The notes under the pieces: generated by a model
Seen by the model: the letters and a program-made list of their open reading frames with translations, nothing else
Database searches by the model: none
Told to the model about the DNA's origin: nothing
Position numbers and translations under genes: made by a program
Assembly: GCF_001746365.1 (NCBI RefSeq)
Contig: NZ_MJAJ01000026.1
Span: 1-64,000, forward strand
Length of the DNA stretch: 64,000 nucleotides
Direction: 5' to 3'
DNA from: Streptomyces sp. LUP30
GTDB taxonomy: Bacteria > Actinomycetota > Actinomycetes > Streptomycetales > Streptomycetaceae
In this document: piece after piece, positions 35,123 to 41,851 of the stretch
How the letters are laid out: each line of letters begins with the position of its first letter
How positions within the stretch are numbered: position 1 is the stretch's first letter

Positions 35123-37063
35123 TCAGTGCTTCTTGTACGACTCCACGTAGCCGTTCGTGGGCGTGCCCACGCCGGTGACGTCGTCGTAGCCCTTCACGGC
35201 CGACAGCGAGCTGTCCTTGCCGAGGCTGCGCACGGAGGTCAGCAGACCACCGGTCGCGTCGATGCTGTTGGCGAAGTCGACGCGCACGACCGCGAGGCCG
35301 GACCCGGTCGGGTTGTCCGTGACGTCGTGGTAGACCCGCGACCCGAACTTGGAGTAGATCGACGGGTTGGCGAAACCGATCGCCACGCCGCCGTGCGCCT
35401 CCTGGGCCAGAGCCTGCACGGCCGCGATGACCGGCGCCGCCAGCGAGGTGCCGCCGATGCGGTACTCGCTGTACTGCTGGGTCCCGTCCGGGAAGGTCTG
35501 GGTCTGGCCGACCTTGAAGCCGGTGTTCGGGTCGGCGATCGCCGCGATGTCCGGGACGACGCGGTTGCCGGCGGCGTTGTTGGCCGTGGCGAGCGCGCTC
35601 GGGACGACGCCCTTCTGGTAGTACGGCTGGGCGACCGTCTTGCTGGTGCCGCCGCCCGCGCCCGAGGTGAACGCGCCCGGGAAGCCCGTCCAGCTCTTGC
35701 CGTCGGCCGACAGCGAGGCCTTGTCGGTGCCCCAGCCGGTCTCCCACAGGTACTTGTCGTTCTTGCCGACCGCCAGCGAGGTGCCGCCGACCGCCGTCAC
35801 CCACGCCGAGTTGGCCGGGGTGTCGACCTGCTTGGTGCCGGTGTTGGCGACCTCGTCGCCGTTGTCGCCGGAGGAGAAGTAGAAACCGATTCCCTCGACC
35901 GCGCCGAACTGGAAGACCTGGTCGTAGGCGGCCGCCAGGTCCGGCGTCTGGTTGGCCTCGATGTCGCCCCACGAGTTGGAGACGATGTCGGCCAGGTGGT
36001 TGTCGACGACCTTGCTGAGCGAGTCGAGCAGGTCGTCGTCGAAGCAGGACGCGGCGCCCACGTACGTGACGTTCGCGGCCGGCGCGACCGCGTGCACGGC
36101 CTCGACGTCGAGGGTCTCCTCGCCGTACCAGCCGGCCGCCCCGCACTCCTCGGTCTTCGTGTAGTTCGCCGGCAGGACCTGGCGCAGCTGCCCGGTCTTC
36201 CAGGACGCGTCGCCGTGCGCCTTCGCGTACGTCGCCGCGTCGAAGGCGATGGTCGGAGAGGCGAAGGCGTCGGTGATGGCGACGCGCACGCCCTTGCCGG
36301 TGAACTTCCCGGCCCCGTAGGCGGACCGCAACTGCTTGCCGGTGTACCCCTGCACGGCGTACGGGATCTTCTTGCCGTACGCCGACGGGAGGCTGCTCGC
36401 GGTGTTGGAGCCGTAGTACGAGGAGAACGGCCCCGAGTTCTTGAACACCGCGTCCGGCGGCGGCAGCTGGTCCTTGGAGGCGGCCTTGTGCGGCGCGTTG
36501 TCCAGACCGGTGACGGTCAGGACGGCGCCGTCCAGACTCGCGGGCGCCGTCGCGCTCTTCGCCGGTGCGCGGTAGGTCTTGGCGCCCTTGGCGAAGTTGT
36601 GCAGCTGGGTGCCGAACGCCTTCTCGGCGGCGGCCACGTCACCGCTGACGGAGACGTAGTGCCGGCTGGTGCCGGTCACCTTCAGACCGGCTGCCGTCAG
36701 CCACGACTTGACCGCCGCCACCTGGGCGTCGGTCGCCCCGAAGCGGGCCTGCGCCTGGTCGGCGGAGAGGTACTTGCCGTAGGCGGCGGAGCTCGGGTCG
36801 GAGACCGACTTCGCGTACTGCGCGAGGCCGGTCGCGTCGCGTCCCGCGAGGTAGACGCGAGCGGAGACCTGGGCGCTGTCCGCGGTCGCGCCCTTGTCCG
36901 CCTTGGCCGTGGCCCACGCGGGCTTGGTCCCGGCGAGCGTGTCACGGGCCGGGCTGTCCGCGGCGTGCGCCGCGGGTATGCCGAGCGCCAGCGCGCCGGC
37001 GATCATGGGCAGTGTCGCTGCCATGCTCGCTCCGGCGCGCAGCGCGGCGCGATTGGATCTCAT
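35123..37063 (-). CDS. Secreted sedolisin (S53, serine-carboxyl) protease
   Basis: Acid-active extracellular endopeptidase, 646 residues. Signal peptide 1-35 (ending AAHAADSP), an inhibitory pro-domain to about residue 200 (VYLAGRDATGLAQYAKSVSDPSSAAYGKYL is the Pro-kumamolisin motif), then the catalytic domain with E315 and D319 (YGEETLDVEA), D400 (SSGDNGD) and the nucleophile S540 (IGGTSLAAP). The C-terminal calcium segment is GYDDVTGVGTPTNGYV. No extra domain follows. It has its own terminator and promoter region. Confidence 0.95.
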   Translation of the reverse strand: MRSNRAALRAGASMAATLPMIAGALALGIPAAHAADSPARDTLAGTKPAWATAKADKGATADSAQVSARVYLAGRDATGLAQYAKSVSDPSSAAYGKYLSADQAQARFGATDAQVAAVKSWLTAAGLKVTGTSRHYVSVSGDVAAAEKAFGTQLHNFAKGAKTYRAPAKSATAPASLDGAVLTVTGLDNAPHKAASKDQLPPPDAVFKNSGPFSSYYGSNTASSLPSAYGKKIPYAVQGYTGKQLRSAYGAGKFTGKGVRVAITDAFASPTIAFDAATYAKAHGDASWKTGQLRQVLPANYTKTEECGAAGWYGEETLDVEAVHAVAPAANVTYVGAASCFDDDLLDSLSKVVDNHLADIVSNSWGDIEANQTPDLAAAYDQVFQFGAVEGIGFYFSSGDNGDEVANTGTKQVDTPANSAWVTAVGGTSLAVGKNDKYLWETGWGTDKASLSADGKSWTGFPGAFTSGAGGGTSKTVAQPYYQKGVVPSALATANNAAGNRVVPDIAAIADPNTGFKVGQTQTFPDGTQQYSEYRIGGTSLAAPVIAAVQALAQEAHGGVAIGFANPSIYSKFGSRVYHDVTDNPTGSGLAVVRVDFANSIDATGGLLTSVRSLGKDSSLSAVKGYDDVTGVGTPTNGYVESYKKH

Positions 37064-37358
37064 AGGACCCCCTGTATGTGGTTCGACGCGAGTGGATCAC
37101 TCGACGTGCTGGCCACTCTTACGACGAACACTTCATGCCTGGGGAATGCGAACACCAAGAAGCGCCCAAGTGACCGCTTGCTGTGCTGATTTGACGGATA
37201 CGTCCGTGAAGTCGAGGGAAAACCCTATGGATTGACCGAGAGGCCCGTGCGGCGGAGTGCCGGACCGGCCGCGGAGCCCGAATTGGGGCCCGGCGTGGAG
37301 CCGGGCGCGGCATGATCGCGCCCCGTCCGCCGACAGGCCCCGCCCCGCCCCGTCTCGG
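37064..37358. other. Promoter region upstream of the protease
   Basis: This 295-base gap is relatively A/T-rich from about 37120 to 37220. Besides the palindrome at 37089 no coding or RNA feature was seen. The downstream part next to the DUF305 stop is GC-rich. Confidence 0.5.
37089..37103. promoter_or_regulatory. Perfect 6-3-6 inverted repeat before the protease gene
   Basis: CGAGTG-GAT-CACTCG lies 26-40 bases upstream of the ATG on the minus strand. It may be an operator or leader hairpin controlling protease expression. Confidence 0.5.
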
Positions 37359-37973
37359 CTACGGCTTTGCCCCGCGCGCCTTCAGCAGGTCCGTCATCAG
37401 GCCGATCTCCGACTGCTGGGCCTCCACCATGCCCTGCGCGAGCCGCTTCTCCACGTCCACCGTGCACTTCTGCACGCATCCCTCGGCCATGTGGATGCCG
37501 CCCTTGTGATGTGCGGTCATCAGCTGCAGGTAGAACACCTCGGCCGCCTTGCCGTTCAGCGTCCCGAGCTTCTTCAGGTCGGCGTCGGTGGCCATTCCCG
37601 GCATCAGCGCGCCGTCCTCGCCGCCGCTCATGCCGGCCATGCCCATCCAGCCCATCGGCCCGTCCGACGACACCTTCGGCAGCCCCCACAGATCGAGCCA
37701 GCCGAGCAGCATGCCGCGCTGGTTGGCCTGCGTCTGCGCGATGTCGTACGCGAGCCGCCGCACCTCCACGTCCGTCGTCCGGTCGCGCACGATGTACGAC
37801 ATCTCGACGGCCTGCTGGTGATGCACCGCCATGTCGCGGGCGAACCCGGCGTCCGCGGAGCCGGCCGCGGGGATCCCGGTGCTCGTCCCGCGGTCCTCGG
37901 CCACCGAGTAGGTGACGGCCCCCGCGGCGACCAGCACTCCGGCCACGGCGACCGCCACTCCCGCGTACCTCAC
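37359..37973 (-). CDS. DUF305-family exported/membrane-anchored protein
   Basis: A 204-residue protein with an N-terminal hydrophobic anchor (AGVAVAVAGVLVAAGAV). Two DUF305 ferritin-like halves each have a histidine pair: DMAVHHQQAVEM near 47-58 and LMTAHHKGGIHM near 145, plus Met-rich GPMGWMGMAGMSGG. Family members are linked to copper, but the role is unproven. The GTG start overlaps the DUF3105 stop as GTGA, so the two genes are translationally coupled. Confidence 0.9.
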   Translation of the reverse strand: MRYAGVAVAVAGVLVAAGAVTYSVAEDRGTSTGIPAAGSADAGFARDMAVHHQQAVEMSYIVRDRTTDVEVRRLAYDIAQTQANQRGMLLGWLDLWGLPKVSSDGPMGWMGMAGMSGGEDGALMPGMATDADLKKLGTLNGKAAEVFYLQLMTAHHKGGIHMAEGCVQKCTVDVEKRLAQGMVEAQQSEIGLMTDLLKARGAKP

Positions 37974-38647
37974 TGCGACAGACCTCCGGTGCACGCGGCG
38001 CCGGGCTCGGGCGTCTGGGCGCCCTGCACGAACTTCTCGAAGAACGTGCCCACGTTCGGGTCGCTCGCGCCGGTCACCGTGCGCTGGTGTCCCCACGCGG
38101 TGAGCACGATCGGGTCGGCCTGGTCGGCGTCGGGGCTCATGAGGGTGTACGGCGTCTTCCGGACCTTGGCGGCCAGGGCCTCGACGTCGGCCTTGGCCGC
38201 CTTGCTGTTGTACGTCACCCAGACCGCGCCGTGCTCCAGCGAGTGCACGGCGTTCATGTTGTCGATCGCCTTGGTGTAGACGTCACCCTCGCAGTTCATC
38301 CACACCTGGTTGTGGTCGCCGCCGACGGGCGGCTCCGTCGGGTACTTGACCCTCTTGGCCACGTGCGTGCGCCCGAGCTTGCCCTTCCACGTCCTGACCC
38401 CGTCCGCCCCGGTGGTGAAATCGCCCGAGGACGACGAGGAGGACGACTTGGCGTCGCCGTCGGCGCCGTCGTCCTTCGACTGCGACTTCACGACGAACAC
38501 CCCGCCCGCGACGAGTGCGGCGACGGCGACGACGCTGCCCGTGATCACGAGAAACCGGTTGCGCCGCTCACGGGCCAGTTCGGCCCGCCGCATCTCCTCT
38601 ATGCGCTCCTTGCGCGTGGCGCTGGTGTTCTGGCTGGCGGAACCCAT
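37970..38647 (-). CDS. DUF3105-family membrane protein
   Basis: A 225-residue protein with a cytoplasmic basic helix (RKERIEEMRRAELARERR), one transmembrane segment (FLVITGSVVAVAALVAGGVFVV), a serine-rich linker and the DUF3105 extracellular domain with YPTEPPVGGDHNQVWMNCEG and HSLEHGAVWVTY. The His/Cys/Glu positions resemble a metal site. The pair DUF3105-DUF305 is often adjacent in actinobacteria. No enzyme activity is known. It is divergent from the Rrf2 regulator. Confidence 0.9.
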   Translation of the reverse strand: MGSASQNTSATRKERIEEMRRAELARERRNRFLVITGSVVAVAALVAGGVFVVKSQSKDDGADGDAKSSSSSSSGDFTTGADGVRTWKGKLGRTHVAKRVKYPTEPPVGGDHNQVWMNCEGDVYTKAIDNMNAVHSLEHGAVWVTYNSKAAKADVEALAAKVRKTPYTLMSPDADQADPIVLTAWGHQRTVTGASDPNVGTFFEKFVQGAQTPEPGAACTGGLSQ

Positions 38648-38769
38648 GAGGCCTGTCCTTCTGGGGAAAGGGGCGGGACGGTCGGGACGCTGCTGACGTA
38701 CGGGTCAGCTGATCGTAAGGGGGGAAGGGGGAATCTCGTAGACCGGTCACCGCCGCACGACCGGAACCC

Positions 38770-38797
38770 GCGCATAATTTGAAGCCGAGATGCGCAT
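38770..38797. promoter_or_regulatory. GCGCAT direct repeats in the DUF3105/Rrf2 divergent region
   Basis: GCGCAT occurs at 38770-38775 and 38792-38797, 22 bases apart, followed by A/T-rich ATAAT/ATTAT. The second copy is part of the palindrome ATGCGCAT. Both starts are nearby, suggesting shared regulation, perhaps by the Rrf2 protein. Confidence 0.45.
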
Positions 38798-38814
38798 TAT
38801 CTACGCTTCGGTGC

Positions 38815-39315
38815 ATGCGGCTGTTGCGATCCACCGACCTGGCACTGCGCGTCCTCATGCGGCTCGCGGTGACCGGCGACGACCCGGCCGCCACCCCCAC
38901 TCCCACGACGCGTGACGTGGCCGCCGCCATGGACGTCCCCTACACGCACACGGCCAAGGTCGTGGCCGAGCTCCAGCACATGGGCCTGCTGGAGGCCCGC
39001 AGGGGCAGAGGCGGGGGACTGGCGCTGACCGAGCAGGGCCGCACCGCCTCCGTGGGCGCGATCGTGCGCGCCTTCGAGGGCGACGGCGACGTCGTCGAGT
39101 GCGAGGGGACCACCCCCTGCCCCCTGCGCTCGGCCTGCCGGCTGCGGGGCGCCCTGCGCCGGGCCCAGGAGGCGTTCTTCGCGTCCCTGGACCCGATCAC
39201 GCTCGCGGACATCGTGGCGGACCCGACGGGCCCGCTGCTGCTCGGCATCTCCCGGCCCGCCCGGTCGCACCGCCCTAGCGTCGCCGAGTCCGGTAGTGCC
39301 TCGTCAGGGCCGTGA
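38815..39315 (+). CDS. Rrf2-family Fe-S regulator, NsrR-like
   Basis: A 166-residue regulator. The winged helix includes TRDVAAAMDVPYTHTAKVVAELQHMGLLEARRG at about residues 32-64. The cluster cysteines C96, C102 and C108 have spacing C-x5-C-x5-C, exactly that of NsrR from Streptomyces coelicolor, where a [4Fe-4S] cluster senses nitric oxide. No flavohaemoglobin gene is nearby; the divergent DUF3105/DUF305 genes are possible targets. Its end overlaps the small gene on the opposite strand by 41 bases. Confidence 0.9.
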   Translation: MRLLRSTDLALRVLMRLAVTGDDPAATPTPTTRDVAAAMDVPYTHTAKVVAELQHMGLLEARRGRGGGLALTEQGRTASVGAIVRAFEGDGDVVECEGTTPCPLRSACRLRGALRRAQEAFFASLDPITLADIVADPTGPLLLGISRPARSHRPSVAESGSASSGP

Positions 39316-39463
39316 TCCGCGCCGGGTCCGCCCCGCCGTTGAGCTCGGCCAGGAGATCGTCCGGGCACAGCTCGTACAGATCCCCCCACCACCGCCGGCC
39401 CCGGTTGTCCCAGATCCGGTAGCCCCCGGGCACGCCCCGGGCGACATAACGCCTCCTGCTCAC
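39275..39463 (-). CDS. Small conserved hypothetical protein
   Basis: A 62-residue protein starting with GTG (VSRRRYVARGVPGGYRIWD), with GGAGGGGGCG directly upstream. It has a WDNRGRRWWGDLYELCP aromatic core that looks like a small folded beta domain and a basic tail. The start was placed there because upstream sequence has no coding character. Function unknown. It overlaps the end of the Rrf2 gene. Confidence 0.7.
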   Translation of the reverse strand: MSRRRYVARGVPGGYRIWDNRGRRWWGDLYELCPDDLLAELNGGADPARITALTRHYRTRRR

Positions 39464-39797
39464 CGCCCCCTCCAGACGCTCGCAACATCTGCGGATGATA
39501 GGACGGGGCGCGACCGCCGTCCCCAGGACGCGCGCGGCGCCGCCCGCGGCGGGCAATTTCGGGTGGCGGGGCCGAGACGGAGGGGGTCGGGCATTACGAA
39601 TGCCGGTGCGAGCAGGCAAGATGGGCTGCAGAGCAGTACCTCTGCCGGACGCGAGGCGTTCAGGTCCGGGTCGCCGAGGCGATCATGGTCCGCAACGCGG
39701 ATGAAACGCCGGCGTGGTGTGATGCTCAGGTGCCCGACCGCCTCTTTCGTGGGACGGGAGACAGGCGGCCTGACCAGCAAGGATGGGGAAGCGGAAG
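39464..39797. other. Intergenic region upstream of glnA2
   Basis: This 334-base stretch contains the glnA2 promoter. A palindrome is at 39590-39604 and a plausible promoter follows. No open frame with the genome's codon bias was found. No clear GlnR box (gTnAc-n6-GaAAc) was recognised by eye. Confidence 0.6.
39590..39604. promoter_or_regulatory. Perfect 6-3-6 palindrome upstream of glnA2
   Basis: GGCATT-ACG-AATGCC lies about 195 bases before the glnA2 ATG. Regulator unknown. Confidence 0.45.
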
Positions 39798-41159
39798 ATG
39801 GACAAGCAGCAGGAGTTCGTGCTCCGGACGTTGGAGGAGCGCGACATCCGGTTCGTACGGCTGTGGTTCACGGACGTTCTGGGCTTCCTCAAGTCCGTCG
39901 CCGTGGCCCCCGCGGAGCTGGAGCAGGCGTTCGACGAGGGCATCGGCTTCGACGGCTCCGCGATCGAGGGCTTCGCCCGGGTCTACGAGTCCGACATGAT
40001 CGCCAAGCCGGATCCGTCGACCTTCCAGGTCCTGCCCTGGCGGGCGGAGGCCCCGGGCACCGCCCGCATGTTCTGCGACATCCTCATGCCGGACGGCTCG
40101 CCCTCCTTCGCCGACCCCCGCTACGTCCTCAAGCGCGCCCTCGCGCGCGCCTCCGACCTGGGCTTCACCTTCTACACCCACCCGGAGATCGAGTTCTTCC
40201 TGCTCAAGGACAAGCCGACCGACGGCTCCCGCCCGACCCCGGCCGACAACTCCGGCTACTTCGACCACACCCCGCACAACGTCGGCATGGACTTCCGCCG
40301 CCAGGCGATCACCATGCTGGAGTCGATGGGCATCTCGGTCGAGTTCTCCCACCACGAGGGCGCCCCCGGCCAGCAGGAGATCGACCTGCGCTACGCCGAC
40401 GCCCTCTCCACGGCCGACAACATCATGACGTTCCGCCTGGTCATGAAGCAGGTCGCGCTGGAGCAGGGCGTCCAGGCGACGTTCATGCCCAAGCCGTTCA
40501 GCGAGCACCCCGGCTCCGGCATGCACACCCACCTCTCCCTCTTCGAGGGCGACCGCAACGCGTTCTACGAGTCGGGCGCGGAGTACCAGCTGTCGAAGGT
40601 CGGCCGGTCGTTCATCGCCGGTCTGCTGAAGCACGCCGCCGAGATCGCCGCCGTCACCAACCAGTGGGTCAACTCCTACAAGCGCATCTGGGGCGGCTCC
40701 GAGCGCACCGCGGGCGCCGGCGGCGAGGCGCCCTCGTACATCTGCTGGGGCCACAACAACCGCTCCGCCCTGGTCCGCGTGCCGATGTACAAGCCCGGCA
40801 AGACGGGCTCGGCGCGCATCGAGGTCCGCTCCATCGACTCCGGCGCCAACCCGTACCTGGCCTACGCCATGCTGCTCGCCGCCGGACTCAAGGGCGTCGA
40901 GGAGGGCTACGAGCTCCCGCCGGGCGCCGAGGACGACGTCTGGGCCCTGTCGGACGCCGAACGCCGCGCCATGGGCATCGAGCCGCTCCCGCAGAACCTC
41001 GGCGAGGCGCTCACCCTGATGGAGCGCAGCGACCTCGTCGCCGAGACGCTCGGCGAGCACGTCTTCGACTTCTTCCTGCGCAACAAGAAGCAGGAGTGGG
41101 AGGAGTACCGCTCCGAGGTCACCGCCTTCGAGCTGCGCAAGAACCTGCCGGTGCTGTAG
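39798..41159 (+). CDS. glnA2: GlnA2-type glutamine synthetase homologue, probable gamma-glutamylpolyamine synthetase
   Basis: A type I glutamine-synthetase-fold enzyme of 453 residues, starting MDKQQEFVLRTLEERD (an ATG five codons upstream is possible). Active-site segments GFDGSAIEGFARVYESDM, HPEIEFFLL, GQQEIDLRYAD, HPGSGMHTHLSLF and NNRSALVRVP are present. A tyrosine in GYELPPG aligns by eye with the adenylylated Tyr of GSI-beta, but the surroundings differ. The GlnA2 of S. coelicolor was characterised as a gamma-glutamylpolyamine synthetase rather than a true GS. Proximity to glnE is as in Mycobacterium tuberculosis. Confidence 0.93.
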   Translation: MDKQQEFVLRTLEERDIRFVRLWFTDVLGFLKSVAVAPAELEQAFDEGIGFDGSAIEGFARVYESDMIAKPDPSTFQVLPWRAEAPGTARMFCDILMPDGSPSFADPRYVLKRALARASDLGFTFYTHPEIEFFLLKDKPTDGSRPTPADNSGYFDHTPHNVGMDFRRQAITMLESMGISVEFSHHEGAPGQQEIDLRYADALSTADNIMTFRLVMKQVALEQGVQATFMPKPFSEHPGSGMHTHLSLFEGDRNAFYESGAEYQLSKVGRSFIAGLLKHAAEIAAVTNQWVNSYKRIWGGSERTAGAGGEAPSYICWGHNNRSALVRVPMYKPGKTGSARIEVRSIDSGANPYLAYAMLLAAGLKGVEEGYELPPGAEDDVWALSDAERRAMGIEPLPQNLGEALTLMERSDLVAETLGEHVFDFFLRNKKQEWEEYRSEVTAFELRKNLPVL

Positions 41160-41183
41160 CGCGCGGGCGGGAGCGGATCTTCG

Positions 41184-41213
41184 GGACCGGCGGCGGTGGC
41201 CGCCGGTCCTTTT
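41184..41213 (+). terminator. Rho-independent terminator of glnA2
   Basis: An 11-bp perfect stem (GGACCGGCGGC with GCCGCCGGTCC) and 4-base loop is followed by TTTT, one of the few canonical U-tract terminators of the window. Confidence 0.9.
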
Positions 41214-41254
41214 CACCGGTGCGGTCGCCCCGCGGCCGTCCGTCGTCCGGGCGG

Positions 41255-41695
41255 CTACTGCCCCTGCGCTGCCAGCGCCGCCAGCACCTTGTGCAGGGGT
41301 TCCTCCTCCCGGCGGCGGTACTCCTGGACGGACCAGCCGTTGCCGTCCGGGTCCTTGAAGTACAGGAAGGTCCCGCCGTCCCGCGGTGCGAGCTGCCGGG
41401 GCTCGCTGACCTCCACGCCCCGGGCGGTCAGTTCCTCGTACGCCGCCTTCGCGTCGGTCACACAGAGCTGCAGGCCGTGGTACGTGCCCGGCTGCGGCAC
41501 GCCCGTCGGGACCTGCAGGCCGTCCACCAGGGCGATCGAACAGCCCGAGCCGGGCGGGGTGAGCTGCACGATCCGTACGCCCTCCATCACCTCGCCGTCG
41601 ATGTCGACGTGGAATCCGACCTTGTCGCGGTAGAACTCCTTGGCCCGGTCCACGTCCGACACCGGCAGCAGGATCACTTCGAGCGTCATGTCCAT
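41255..41695 (-). CDS. VOC/glyoxalase-fold protein
   Basis: A 146-residue vicinal-oxygen-chelate protein with the usual beta-alpha-beta-beta-beta repeats: VILLPVSDVDRAKEFYRDKVGF at the N-terminus and GTFLYFKDPDGNGWSVQEYR at the C-terminus, both hallmarks. GGGGAG precedes the ATG (MDMTLEV); an ATG two codons later is also possible. It is on the strand opposite to glnA2 and glnE. It may be a dioxygenase/glyoxalase or binding protein. Confidence 0.9.
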   Translation of the reverse strand: MDMTLEVILLPVSDVDRAKEFYRDKVGFHVDIDGEVMEGVRIVQLTPPGSGCSIALVDGLQVPTGVPQPGTYHGLQLCVTDAKAAYEELTARGVEVSEPRQLAPRDGGTFLYFKDPDGNGWSVQEYRRREEEPLHKVLAALAAQGQ

Positions 41696-41851
41696 GGGTG
41701 ACTCCCCTTGTCCGTCCCTAGTCACGTCGGCCCCGCGGAAAGGGGCCCGGCACGCCTTTCCCCACAGAACCGGAATCCGGCCCGCAGCGCCAGTGAGACG
41801 TGCGGGTTAGGCTCGACTGCGGACGAGCTTGATCGCAGGAGGAGGCCGGGG

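Noticed and set aside
39464..39797. GlnR binding site upstream of glnA2
   Set aside because: No pair of gTnAc and GaAAc half-sites at the required 6-base spacing could be found by eye.
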